Source of the DNA: Quinella sp. 2Q5
GTDB lineage: Bacteria > Bacillota > Negativicutes > Selenomonadales > Selenomonadaceae
Reading direction: 5' to 3'
Length of the DNA stretch: 64,000 bases
Assembly (NCBI GenBank): GCA_015206785.1
Contig: JADEZQ010000009.1
Location: 1-64,000 of the forward strand
Positions within the stretch are counted from its first letter, which is position 1. Every line of letters starts with the position of its first letter. The translations under genes were made by a program, and so were the position numbers. The notes beneath the pieces were generated by a model. The model ran no database searches. It was not told the DNA's origin and worked only from the letters and a program-made list of their open reading frames with translations. Below are positions 8,335-17,005 of the stretch, one piece after another.

Positions 8335-10008
8335 TTACACTTCGACGATAATCGGTAAAATCATCGGGCGACGGCGCGTCTGTTCAAACAGGAACTGCGC
8401 CAGCGCGTCGCGTATGTTGAGCTTGATTGTCATCCAATCGGAAGTTTGGTCGTCCTTGCAACGTTTGAGAACGTGGAAGACACGGCTACGCGCATCCTCC
8501 ATGAGCCGTTCGGATTCGCGGACATAGACGAAGCCGCGCGAAACGATGTCCGGACCCGAAACGATTCTGCCGGTGGCGCGGTTCATGGTGACGACGACAA
8601 TCATTATGCCGTCTTGGGAGAGCTGTCGACGGTCGCGCATGACGATATTGCCCACGTCGCCGACGCCGAGCCCGTCAACCATGATGACGCCCGCTTGAAC
8701 ATGTCCGGCGATTTTGCCGCTGTCGCGTGTGAGTTCAATGACGGCACCGTTTTCGCCGAGCAGAATGTTTTCGCGGTTCATGCCCATCTCTTCGGCAAGT
8801 TTGGCGTGCGCGAACAGGTGATGCAGTTCGCCGTGGACGGGCATAAAAAATTTCGGCTTGACCAGGTTGTGAATCAGGCGCAATTCGTCGCGGGAGGCGT
8901 GACCCGAAACGTGAATGCCTTCTTCGCGGCGGTGAATGACATTGGCACCGAGCCGAAGCAGATTGTCCACGGTCTTGGCTACGAGTTTTTCATTGCCGGG
9001 GATCGGCGTTGCAGAGATGATGACGGTATCGCCGGGGATAACGTCAACTTGTCGGTGGTCGCTCATTGCCATGCGAGTGAGTGCGCTCATCGGTTCGCCC
9101 TGGCTGCCCGTGGTGATGATGACGATTTTGTTGGCGGGGTAGCTGCGGATGTCTTCCACGTCGATGATTGTGCCTTCGGGCGCGTGAATGTAACCTAGCT
9201 CCAGCGAGATGTTGACGACGTTGACCATGCTCCGACCCAGAATTGCCACGCGACGACGATAACGGATTGCCGTGTCGATTGCCTGCTGAATGCGGTGGAC
9301 ATTCGATGAGAACGTCGCCACGATGATTCTGCCCGTCGCGTTCTGAAAAACACGATTGAACGCCGCGCCGACAGTCCGTTCGCTGGCAGTGTGCCCTTCC
9401 TTCTCGGAGTTGGTTGAGTCCGCCATCAACAGCAACACGCCGCGTGCGCCAAGGTCAGCGAATCTGCGAAAGTCTGTCATCTTGCCGTCAATGGGCGTGT
9501 AGTCGAGCTTGAAGTCGCCCGTGTGCACAATCATTCCGACGGGAGTTTTGATTGACAGCCCGACACTGTCGGGAATGGAATGGTTCACGCGGATAAAGCC
9601 GACGCTGAAACAACCTACCGGCACGATCTCCCCGCCGGAGACTGCCCGCAAGTTTTTGCATTCCACGCCGTCTTCCTTGAGCCGCCCCGTCAAAATCCCC
9701 AGCGTCAGCTTCGTCCCGTAGACCGGCACGGAAAGTTTCTTCAAGATGTAAGGCAACGCTCCTATGTGGTCTTCGTGTCCGTGAGTCAGGATTATCGCCT
9801 TGAGGCAGTGTTTGTTTTCCATGACGTAGGTGATATCGGGGATAACCAGGTCTATGCCGAGCATATCGTTTTCGGGGAACATGAGCCCCGCGTCGATCAT
9901 AATCATTTCGTCGCCGTAGCGGATGATGGTCATGTTCTTGCCGATCTCGCCCAAGCCGCCCAGCGGGATAATTTTGAGTTTGTTGTCGCCTCGTTGGTCG
10001 CCTCTCAA
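8335..10008 (-). CDS. rnj: Ribonuclease J
   Basis: This metallo-beta-lactamase/beta-CASP RNase degrades and matures RNA in the cytoplasm of Firmicutes, with endonuclease and 5' exonuclease activity. LKIIPLGGLGEIGKNM at the N-terminus, the zinc motif THGHEDHIGALPY and the C-terminal GHASRDELRLIHNL and KPKFFMPVHGE blocks are diagnostic. I start at TTG 10008, 557 aa, because AGGAGGAGATTTTAT lies directly before it; the ORF-track start at 10050 would put that Shine-Dalgarno inside the gene. It is transcribed alone, divergent from argG. Only one copy is seen here, so RnjA and RnjB cannot be told apart. Confidence 0.93.
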   Translation of the reverse strand: MRGDQRGDNKLKIIPLGGLGEIGKNMTIIRYGDEMIMIDAGLMFPENDMLGIDLVIPDITYVMENKHCLKAIILTHGHEDHIGALPYILKKLSVPVYGTKLTLGILTGRLKEDGVECKNLRAVSGGEIVPVGCFSVGFIRVNHSIPDSVGLSIKTPVGMIVHTGDFKLDYTPIDGKMTDFRRFADLGARGVLLLMADSTNSEKEGHTASERTVGAAFNRVFQNATGRIIVATFSSNVHRIQQAIDTAIRYRRRVAILGRSMVNVVNISLELGYIHAPEGTIIDVEDIRSYPANKIVIITTGSQGEPMSALTRMAMSDHRQVDVIPGDTVIISATPIPGNEKLVAKTVDNLLRLGANVIHRREEGIHVSGHASRDELRLIHNLVKPKFFMPVHGELHHLFAHAKLAEEMGMNRENILLGENGAVIELTRDSGKIAGHVQAGVIMVDGLGVGDVGNIVMRDRRQLSQDGIMIVVVTMNRATGRIVSGPDIVSRGFVYVRESERLMEDARSRVFHVLKRCKDDQTSDWMTIKLNIRDALAQFLFEQTRRRPMILPIIVEV

Positions 10009-10060
10009 ATAAAATCTCCTCCTCGTGTGAAAATTTTTCCGAACTCTCAACGCTTACGGC

Positions 10061-10089
10061 ATTGTATCAAATCGGCAGGGGCAATGCAA
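10061..10089 (-). promoter_or_regulatory. Promoter of the RNase J gene
   Basis: Minus-strand TTGCAT and TACAAT are separated by 17 bases, about 50 bases before the TTG start. Confidence 0.55.
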
Positions 10090-10129
10090 TTTTTATTTTG
10101 ACCGCCAACTTCACCGGAGCCCGCGAAAA

Positions 10130-10158
10130 TTGACAACCTTCCGCCGCGCTTGTACAAT
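10130..10158 (+). promoter_or_regulatory. Promoter of argGH
   Basis: A consensus TTGACA and TACAAT with a 17-base spacer lie about 30 bases before the GGAGGAGA ribosome-binding site of argG. Confidence 0.75.
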
Positions 10159-10202
10159 GCAAACGTCTTCGGACAAAAATTTTTTTGGAGGAGATCACTC
10201 AC

Positions 10203-11405
10203 ATGAAAGACACCGTCAAGAAAGTTGCACTCGCCTACAGCGGCGGGCTCGATACTTCGGTCATCATTCCGTGGCTCAAAGAAAATTACGGTTGCGAAGT
10301 CGTTGCGGTTTGCGCGGACGTCGGGCAGGGCGACGAACTCGATGCCGTGCACGACAAGGCTTTGGCTTCCGGCGCGTCCAAAGTTTTTATCGCCGACCTC
10401 ACGCGCGACTTCATCGAGAATTACATCTTCCCCACGCTCAAAGCCGGCGCGACCTACGAGGAAAAATATTTGCTCGGAACTTCTTTCGCACGCCCGATTA
10501 TCGCCAAACGTCTCGTGGAAATTGCGCTGGCTGAAGGTTGCGACGCTGTTGCTCACGGCGCGACCGGCAAGGGCAACGACCAAGTCCGCTTCGAACTCAC
10601 CGTCAAGGCTCTGGCTCCCGAACTCAAGATCATTGCTCCTTGGCGCGAATGGGATCTCGACAGCCGCGAAGCCGAAATCGAATACGCCAAAGCGCACAAC
10701 ATTCCGATTCCCACCGCCAACAAGACTTACAGCATGGACAGGAACATCTGGCACCTTTCGCACGAAGGCAGCGACCTTGAAGACCCGTGGAATGCGCCGC
10801 AGAACAAAATGTTCCTCATCAGCTGTGCCCCCGAAGACGCCCCCGATACGCCCGAAGAAGTCACCGTCGATTTTGAACGCGGCATTCCCGTCGCCGTCAA
10901 CGGTCAAAAACTCGGTGCGGTGGAATTGGTCACGCTCCTCAACGAAATCGGCGCACGCAACGGCGTCGGCATCGTCGATATCTGCGAAAACCGTCTGGTC
11001 GGCATGAAGAGCCGCGGCGTCTACGAAAATCCTGCCGGCTCGATTCTCTACTACGCTCATCGCGAACTGGAATATCTCTGCCTGGACCGCGCGACCTTCC
11101 ACTTCAAACAACACGTCGCCATCAAGTACGGCGAGCTGGTTTATGACGGCATGTGGTTCTGCCAACTGCGCGAGGCTCTTGCCGCGTTCGTCGACGAAAC
11201 TCAAAAGACCGTCACCGGCACCGTCCGCCTCAAGCTCTACAAAGGCAACATCATCAGCGCGGGCAGCAAGTCGCCGCATTCGCTCTACAGCCAAGAGTTC
11301 GTCACCTTCGAGCACGACGACGTTTATAATCAAGCCGACGCCACGGGCTTCATCAATCTGTTCGGTCTGCCGCTGAAAGTTCGCGCGTTGGTGAACAAGC
11401 AATGA
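10203..11405 (+). CDS. argG: Argininosuccinate synthase
   Basis: ArgG joins citrulline and aspartate with ATP to give argininosuccinate, the seventh step of arginine synthesis. The N-terminal ATP pyrophosphatase motif [10 protein letters not shown] and the later [13 protein letters not shown] and [14 protein letters not shown] blocks fit the family, and 400 residues is normal. The ATG at 10203 is preceded by GGAGGAGATCACTCAC; the track's TTG at 10185 lies within that site. Its stop overlaps the argH start (ATGA), so the two are translationally coupled. Confidence 0.97.
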   Translation: MKDTVKKVALAYSGGLDTSVIIPWLKENYGCEVVAVCADVGQGDELDAVHDKALASGASKVFIADLTRDFIENYIFPTLKAGATYEEKYLLGTSFARPIIAKRLVEIALAEGCDAVAHGATGKGNDQVRFELTVKALAPELKIIAPWREWDLDSREAEIEYAKAHNIPIPTANKTYSMDRNIWHLSHEGSDLEDPWNAPQNKMFLISCAPEDAPDTPEEVTVDFERGIPVAVNGQKLGAVELVTLLNEIGARNGVGIVDICENRLVGMKSRGVYENPAGSILYYAHRELEYLCLDRATFHFKQHVAIKYGELVYDGMWFCQLREALAAFVDETQKTVTGTVRLKLYKGNIISAGSKSPHSLYSQEFVTFEHDDVYNQADATGFINLFGLPLKVRALVNKQ

Positions 11406-12787
11406 GCGAAAAGCTTTGGGGCGGACGGTTCGAGAAATCCACCGACGAAATGATCAACGACTTCCAAGCGTCGATAAACTTCGATAAGCGCATGTACCGC
11501 GAGGACATCGAAGGCTCCATTGCGCACGCGAAAATGCTTGCGGCGCAGGGGATCATCTCCGCCGAGGACGCCGACAAAATCTGCGCGGGCTTATCGAAGA
11601 TTCGCGAACGGATTGACGCGGGCGAGTTCGACTTCTCCGTCGCGCTTGAGGATATCCACATGAACATCGAGCAGGCTCTGACGGATTCAATCGGCGCGGC
11701 GGGCGGACGTCTTCACACGGCACGCAGTCGCAATGATCAGGTCGCGCTCGACACGCACCTTTACATGCGCCGTCAGGTTCGCGAAGTTCAGCGGCTGATT
11801 GTGCAACTGCAAGACGCGCTGGTCACCGCCGCCGAAAAAAATTCCGACGTCATCTTCCCCGGCTACACGCACCTTCAGCGCGCGCAACCGATTCTGTTCG
11901 CGCATCATCTGCTGGCGTATTTCTCCATGCTGCAACGAGACTTCGACAGGTTCAGCGGCGTCTACGAACGGGCGGACATCATGCCGCTGGGTGCGGGTGC
12001 TTTGGCGGGGACGACGTTGCCAATCGACCGACGCTTCGTCGCAAAGGAACTTGAATTCGCCGCGCTGTACTCGAACAGTTTGGACGCCGTCAGCGACCGC
12101 GACTACCTGCTGGAATTTTTGTCCGCCGCGTCGATTCTGATGGTGCACCTGTCGCGCTTGAGCGAAGAGATTATTTTGTGGTGCTCGCGGGAATTCTCGT
12201 TCGTGGAGTTGGACGACGCACATTGCACCGGCTCATCAATGATGCCGCAGAAAAAAAATCCCGACGTCCCCGAACTCGTCCGCGGCAAAGCCGGTCGCGT
12301 CATCGGTCACTTGATGGCACTGCTCACCACCGTCAAGGCTCTGCCGCTCGCCTACAACAAAGACCTGCAGGAGGACAAGGAAGGCGTGTTCGACGCGCTC
12401 GACACCGTGAAATTTTCGCTGGCGGTCTTCGCGCAGATTATCGCGGGCATGAAGGTTCGCCGCGAACAAATGCGCCGCGCCGTCGAAGAGGATTTCAGCA
12501 ACGCCACCGACCTTGCCGACTATCTCGTCCGAAAGAATATGCCCTTCCGCCAAGCGCACGCCGTCGCCGGAAAACTCGTTCACCATTGCATCGAACGCGG
12601 CGTTTGGCTGAAGGATTTGACGCTTGACGAAATGCGCACGTTCAGCAATTTGTTCGACGCCGACATTCACGACGCAATCCGCCCCGAAACATGTGTTGCC
12701 GCACGAAATTCTTTGGGTGGAACTTCGCCCGCGCAGGTCGCTGCCCAAATTCAATCGGCTCGCGCGTGGCTCGACAGTCACCGCTGA
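11402..12787 (+). CDS. argH: Argininosuccinate lyase
   Basis: ArgH splits argininosuccinate into arginine and fumarate. [20 protein letters not shown] at the start, [15 protein letters not shown], and the fumarase/aspartase superfamily signature [12 protein letters not shown] are present; 461 residues is typical. It follows argG with a 4-base ATGA overlap and completes a two-gene arginine operon ended by a strong bidirectional terminator. No oddities were noted. Confidence 0.97.
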   Translation: MSEKLWGGRFEKSTDEMINDFQASINFDKRMYREDIEGSIAHAKMLAAQGIISAEDADKICAGLSKIRERIDAGEFDFSVALEDIHMNIEQALTDSIGAAGGRLHTARSRNDQVALDTHLYMRRQVREVQRLIVQLQDALVTAAEKNSDVIFPGYTHLQRAQPILFAHHLLAYFSMLQRDFDRFSGVYERADIMPLGAGALAGTTLPIDRRFVAKELEFAALYSNSLDAVSDRDYLLEFLSAASILMVHLSRLSEEIILWCSREFSFVELDDAHCTGSSMMPQKKNPDVPELVRGKAGRVIGHLMALLTTVKALPLAYNKDLQEDKEGVFDALDTVKFSLAVFAQIIAGMKVRREQMRRAVEEDFSNATDLADYLVRKNMPFRQAHAVAGKLVHHCIERGVWLKDLTLDEMRTFSNLFDADIHDAIRPETCVAARNSLGGTSPAQVAAQIQSARAWLDSHR

Positions 12788-12800
12788 ATTCAATCGCGCA

Positions 12801-12848
12801 AAAAAAATTCCCCACCGTTCACGATGAGCGGCGGGGAAAATTTTTTTT
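12801..12848. terminator. Bidirectional terminator between argH and mtlD
   Basis: TTCCCCACCG pairs with CGGCGGGGAA, flanked by an A run on the left and a T run on the right. It can therefore stop both argGH (plus) and mtlAD (minus). Confidence 0.85.
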
Positions 12849-12867
12849 CGGGGATTGATGACGAATG

Positions 12868-14001
12868 TCAGAGGTTGGCTTTGATGAGCGCGAAGAGTTT
12901 GGAATCGGCGGCGGCACCCGTGAAGTGAGTTATCGCGGCGTCGATGCCGTTCGCCTTGATGAAGTCCTGAACTTCGACGGCTTCCTTATCCTCGGCGTAG
13001 TCGAACTTCAACGCGGCGGCGATGACCTTAGCCAGAGCGTTGGGAGTCTTGCCGCGTTCGAGAAGTTGCGTTGCGGGGCTGACGAGACGATCTGCGGCGG
13101 AGAGTTTGCGTTTCGGCCCGCGAGCCACGCGCGTCACTTCGTCGGAGAGGTTCGGGTTCTTGAAGCGGGTTTCGGTCGTGGCGACGTACTTGCCGTGAAC
13201 TTCGGGGTCGAAGCCGTATTTATCGATGAGCAACGCGGAGGTCTCTGCCCAAACTGCGCGGGCGGCGGCAACAATCTCGTCGTCCTGCATTGCGCGGCTC
13301 ATGTCGGTGTAGCCCTTCTGGTAAGCGAGGTAGGCAATCGACGCGTGACCGGTGTTGACGGTGAAGAGCTTGCGTTCGATGTACGCGCCGAGATTGTCGA
13401 CGAGCGTCATGCCTTTGATGGCGGGAATTTCACCGACGACGCCCTTGGAGTCAACGTCCCATTCGGCGTAGGGCTCAACCTTGACCAAAAGCTTCTCGTC
13501 GTTCTTCTGCAGGGGGACGATGCGATCAACCGCGGCGTCGGGGAAACCGATGAGCTTGTCGACCGCGGGCTTGATGTCGTCGGGCAGGTTGTCGTAGACG
13601 AAATTCTTCAGCACGGTGGAGCCGCCGACCATGTTCTCGCAAGCGATGATGTTGAGCGGTGTTTGATTGACGGCGACGCGCTTGACCAGACCCTTGGCGA
13701 TGTTGGGTGCGATGAACTTCAAGATGTTCGGACCGATGGCAGTCGTCACGATGTCGGCGTCGCAGATGGCGTCGAGCAGCGCGTCAAGATTCTCGTTGCT
13801 GTTGATTGCGCTGACGTTGGTGACCAAAGTTTTTTCCGCCGCGCCGAAGATTTGCACGTTGTACTTGCCGAGCGTGTTGATGTCGTTGACGAGCGGAGCC
13901 GCCACGTCCACGAACGTGATGTGATAGCCCGCCTGACTGAGCAACAAGCCGATGAAGCCGCGCCCGATGTTGCCCGCGCCGAAGTGTACAGCCTTCTTCA
14001 T
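12868..14001 (-). CDS. mtlD: Mannitol-1-phosphate 5-dehydrogenase
   Basis: MtlD oxidises mannitol 1-phosphate, the product of the mannitol PTS, to fructose 6-phosphate with NAD. The protein opens KKAVHFGAGNIGRGFIGLLL, a Rossmann-fold nucleotide-binding motif typical of MtlD, and has NQTPLNIIACENM and RKLFTVNTGHASIAYL, conserved in polyol dehydrogenases. 377 residues is normal. AAGGAGGTAACGAC precedes the ATG. It lies 12 bases downstream of mtlA and is clearly co-transcribed with it. Confidence 0.95.
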   Translation of the reverse strand: MKKAVHFGAGNIGRGFIGLLLSQAGYHITFVDVAAPLVNDINTLGKYNVQIFGAAEKTLVTNVSAINSNENLDALLDAICDADIVTTAIGPNILKFIAPNIAKGLVKRVAVNQTPLNIIACENMVGGSTVLKNFVYDNLPDDIKPAVDKLIGFPDAAVDRIVPLQKNDEKLLVKVEPYAEWDVDSKGVVGEIPAIKGMTLVDNLGAYIERKLFTVNTGHASIAYLAYQKGYTDMSRAMQDDEIVAAARAVWAETSALLIDKYGFDPEVHGKYVATTETRFKNPNLSDEVTRVARGPKRKLSAADRLVSPATQLLERGKTPNALAKVIAAALKFDYAEDKEAVEVQDFIKANGIDAAITHFTGAAADSKLFALIKANL

Positions 14002-14013
14002 GTCGTTACCTCC

Positions 14014-15903
14014 TTAGCCCTTCGTGAACATATCGAAGAGAACTTGCGGATCCTTCGTGGTGTAAGCCTTCTGCAAATCTTCTTCGCTGTATTCCATGGT
14101 GATGGTCGCGAGATTGGCGATGATTGCCAGATGATCGTCGCCTTTGCCGGCGATGCCGACGATGAGGTGCGCGGTGTTTTCGTCGGAGAACTTGACGCCC
14201 TGCGGATATTGCATGACAACGAGACCGGTTTTGATGACGTGTTTCTTGACAGCGTTCTCACCGTGGGGAATGGCGATACCCTGCCCGATGTAGGTGGAGA
14301 TGTCGCGTTCGCGTGCCAACATGCCTTCGATGTATTCCTTCTCGACGTAGCCGCTCTTGAAGAGCAGTTCGCCCGCCGCACGAATCGCTTCTTCCTTGCT
14401 GACGGACTTCAAGCCGACCTTGACGTTGTCCTTGATAAGGACGCCTTCCTTGAGCGCGGTGGAAGCTTCTTCTTCGCCGCCGCCGTCAGACGCGGGAGCT
14501 TCGACGCCGCCGCCTTTGAGACGTTCGCTGATGATGTCGTAGACGTTGTTGTTGGTGAAGTCTTTAACCCAGATGTGTTCGGCTTGCGGAGAATCTGCGC
14601 GGGCACGTTCAGCAAGTTTCTCGTGGCTGACGACGATTTGCGCGTCCTTGGGAATGTTGCCGATTGCGAAGTTCTTGACGGTGATGTTCTTGTAGCCGTC
14701 CTTCTGGAGTTTCTTGCGAAGAGCCGCCGCGCCGAGAGCTGATGAGCCCATGCCCGCGTCGCAAGCGTAAGCGATGAATTTGATATCTTTGCCGGCAACT
14801 TGCGGTTCGCCTTCAACCGATTGACCCTTCGACGCCGCCTTCATTGCCTTCATGTTCGCCTGAGCCGCTTCGAGAGCGTCTTCCTTCTCCGCATCAGCCG
14901 CAGCCGTTGCTTTGATGAAGATTGACGAGACCGCGAAGCTTACACCGGCCGCCGCCGCGACAGCCGCAACGTTGGCGAAGTACGCGCCCGGAGCCGTCAT
15001 GGCCATAATCGCGATGAATGAGCCGGGAGCCGCGGGAGCAACCAGACCACCGTTGAGCATGGTGAGCGTGAAGACGCCGGTGACGCCGCCCGCCATAACC
15101 GCAAGGATCAGCGTGGGTTTCATGAGAACGTAGGGGAAATAGATTTCGTGAATGCCGCCGAAGAAGTGGATGATGACCGCGCCGGGAGCCGAGCCGCGAG
15201 CGTTGCCGACGCCGAACAGCGAGTATGCCAACAGCACGCCGAGACCGGGTCCGGGGTTCGATTCGATCATGAAGAAGACCGACTTGCCGACTTCCTGAGC
15301 TTGTTGCATGCCCAGCGGAGTGAAGACGCCGTGGTTGATTGCGTTGTTGAGGAACAGAATCTTTGCCGGCTCAACCAACAGCGAAACCAGCGGGAGCATA
15401 CCCGCGCTGACTATGGCACCGACCGCAGAGGCAAGCCCGTCCGTGATGCTTGAGACTATCGGACCGACGAAGCTGTAGGCCGCGCAGGCAAGCACGCCGC
15501 CGAGGATACCCGCCGAAAAGTTGTTGACCAACATCTCGAAGCCGCCGGGGATTGAATCTTGCGCCGCCTCGTCAAACTTCTTGATGACGATGCCGCCGAT
15601 GGGACCCATAATCATTGCGCCCATGAACATTGGGATATCCGTGCCGACGATGATGCCCGCCGTGGCGATTGCACCGACGACGCCGCCGCGGTGACCGTAG
15701 ACGACTTCGCCGCCCGTAAAGCCGATCAATGTCGGCAACAGCCATTTCGCCATTGGTCCGACAAGTTCCGCCAGACCCTCGTTGGGAATCCAGCCCGCGG
15801 GAATAAAGAGTGCTGTGATGAAACCCCAAGCAATGAACGCGCCGATATTGGGCATGACCATCGCGCTGAGGAATCGACCAAACTTTTGCATGGCCTCTTG
15901 CAT
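14014..15903 (-). CDS. mtlA: Mannitol-specific PTS enzyme IICBA
   Basis: This membrane permease imports mannitol and phosphorylates it to mannitol 1-phosphate. Residues about 1-345 are the multi-helix EIIC domain (MPNIGAFIAWGFITALF, INHGVFTPLG, GGIHEIYFPYVLM). EIIB follows near 375 with the phosphocysteine loop ACDAGMGSSA. EIIA is at the C-terminus with its active-site histidine in GIAIPHGENAV. A three-domain fusion of 629 residues means no separate mtlF is needed. The ATG at 15903 follows TTTTGGAGGTGTTATCC; the track's TTG start is inside that site. It heads the mtlAD operon, divergent from a FadR-type regulator that may control it. Confidence 0.95.
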   Translation of the reverse strand: MQEAMQKFGRFLSAMVMPNIGAFIAWGFITALFIPAGWIPNEGLAELVGPMAKWLLPTLIGFTGGEVVYGHRGGVVGAIATAGIIVGTDIPMFMGAMIMGPIGGIVIKKFDEAAQDSIPGGFEMLVNNFSAGILGGVLACAAYSFVGPIVSSITDGLASAVGAIVSAGMLPLVSLLVEPAKILFLNNAINHGVFTPLGMQQAQEVGKSVFFMIESNPGPGLGVLLAYSLFGVGNARGSAPGAVIIHFFGGIHEIYFPYVLMKPTLILAVMAGGVTGVFTLTMLNGGLVAPAAPGSFIAIMAMTAPGAYFANVAAVAAAAGVSFAVSSIFIKATAAADAEKEDALEAAQANMKAMKAASKGQSVEGEPQVAGKDIKFIAYACDAGMGSSALGAAALRKKLQKDGYKNITVKNFAIGNIPKDAQIVVSHEKLAERARADSPQAEHIWVKDFTNNNVYDIISERLKGGGVEAPASDGGGEEEASTALKEGVLIKDNVKVGLKSVSKEEAIRAAGELLFKSGYVEKEYIEGMLARERDISTYIGQGIAIPHGENAVKKHVIKTGLVVMQYPQGVKFSDENTAHLIVGIAGKGDDHLAIIANLATITMEYSEEDLQKAYTTKDPQVLFDMFTKG

Positions 15904-15945
15904 GGATAACACCTCCAAAAAAACTTTTGTAAACCCTACGATGTG

Positions 15946-15974
15946 ATTCTATCCGCCGTCGGCTCAATCGGCAA
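15946..15974 (-). promoter_or_regulatory. Promoter of mtlAD
   Basis: Minus-strand TTGCCG and TAGAAT are 17 bases apart, about 25 bases before the mtlA ribosome-binding site. Confidence 0.5.
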
Positions 15975-16020
15975 GCAAAACACCTTGCGCGCTGTCCGTA
16001 AATCCTGCGGACAAAATTGC

Positions 16021-16048
16021 TTGACAAGGTAACTTTGCAAGTTATAAT
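16021..16048 (+). promoter_or_regulatory. Promoter with embedded operator for the FadR-type regulator
   Basis: Consensus TTGACA and TATAAT are 16 bases apart. The spacer contains the perfect inverted repeat TAACTT-TGC-AAGTTA at 16030-16044, touching the -10 box. That is where an autoregulating GntR/FadR dimer would block RNA polymerase. The operator role is inferred. Confidence 0.7.
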
Positions 16049-16106
16049 TAGCACAATATTTTTCAGCGTCATTTGAACACGTTTTCTATGGAAAGGACGT
16101 TGCCCT

Positions 16107-16838
16107 ATGGAAGTCGGCGAGGTTGTTGAGAAAAATTTCTTGCGCCCGATTGACAACACGTCGGTTGTACAACAAGTGATAGATCGTTTAACTTATGCGA
16201 TGATTTACAAAGAACTGCGACCGGGCGACAAGCTGCCAACCGAAATGGAATTGGCGGCAAGTTTCGGCGTCGGACGCAATTCCATCCGCGAGGCGATAAA
16301 AATTCTGGTCTCCTTCGGCGTGTTGGATATCCGACGACCCGAAGGAACGTTCGTTGCAAGCGGCTTCTCCGACAAGATGATTAACCCGTTGCTCTACGGC
16401 ATCATTCTCGATCAATCCGATTCAATCGATTCGCTCAAGGAACTGCGCGAGTGGGTGGACTTCGGCATTCTGGAATTGGCTATGGAAAAGGCGAAGGCGG
16501 AAGATATCTTCCACCTTGAGGAGCGGCTCAATAATCTGCTGACCGAAATCGACGGCGGCGACGCGCAGAAGGTTTTCGTTGCCGACGACGACTTTCACGA
16601 GGCAATCTCTGCCGCCGCGCACAATTCCCTGCTCGGACAAATCGCCAAGCTCGTGCGCACGTTGACCAGCGAAATGCGCATGCAGACCATCAGCAACATG
16701 CTCAAGCTCGGCAAGGGCGACGCCCTGAAAAAAGCTCACGAGGATCTGTTTGGAATCATTGATCACAAGAACGACGCGGCGGCGCGTCAATTGCTCGTCG
16801 AAGGATATTTCTACCGCTACAATGTCCTGCGCAAATGA
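16107..16838 (+). CDS. GntR/FadR-family transcriptional regulator, probable mannitol-operon regulator
   Basis: Residues about 15-85 are a winged helix-turn-helix of the GntR type (LRPGDKLPTEMELAASFGVG, RNSIREAIKILVSFGVLDIR, RPEGTFVA). The rest is an all-helical FCD-type effector domain with the usual histidine and acidic positions (DDDFHEAISAAAHN, KAHEDLFGIIDHKNDAAA). 243 residues fits the FadR subfamily. It is transcribed away from mtlAD across a short intergenic region with a palindromic site, so control of mannitol use and of itself is likely. The effector is unknown. Confidence 0.85.
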   Translation: MEVGEVVEKNFLRPIDNTSVVQQVIDRLTYAMIYKELRPGDKLPTEMELAASFGVGRNSIREAIKILVSFGVLDIRRPEGTFVASGFSDKMINPLLYGIILDQSDSIDSLKELREWVDFGILELAMEKAKAEDIFHLEERLNNLLTEIDGGDAQKVFVADDDFHEAISAAAHNSLLGQIAKLVRTLTSEMRMQTISNMLKLGKGDALKKAHEDLFGIIDHKNDAAARQLLVEGYFYRYNVLRK

Positions 16839-16870
16839 TCCCGTTGTCTGCGCTCACTGAAATCGATAAA

Positions 16871-16895
16871 GCCCCGTCGCTTGGCGGGGCTTTTT
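16871..16895 (+). terminator. Terminator of the FadR-type regulator gene
   Basis: GCCCCG pairs with CGGGGC around an 8-base loop and is followed by TTTTT. Confidence 0.85.
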
Positions 16896-16960
16896 GTTTT
16901 ATGCTATTGGGGCGGGTGACAGCTCGCGACGGGCGGAACCGTCAATCGTGGCGAAATTTT

Positions 16961-16989
16961 TTGCGTAGGGCGATGGCGTTTGCTATAAT
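16961..16989 (+). promoter_or_regulatory. Promoter of the M48 protease gene
   Basis: TTGCGT and TATAAT are separated by 17 bases. The -10 box is only 16 bases before the ATG at 17006, leaving a very short leader with a weak GGTGA site. Confidence 0.65.
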
Positions 16990-17005
16990 CGACGCGGTGA
17001 TTGAC

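Noticed and set aside
10083-10101. ARG-box-like AATGCAATTTTTATTTTG between RNase J and argG
   Set aside because: It matches the ArgR consensus only in one half and lies in a naturally A/T-rich promoter region; too weak to list as an operator.
12865-14742. 625-residue plus-strand ORF opposite mtlD and mtlA
   Set aside because: Composition is that of an antisense frame; mtlD and mtlA are unmistakable on the other strand.
16835-17005. Upstream extension of the M48 protease ORF
   Set aside because: It would translate through the terminator of the regulator gene and the protease promoter, and would hide the signal peptide.
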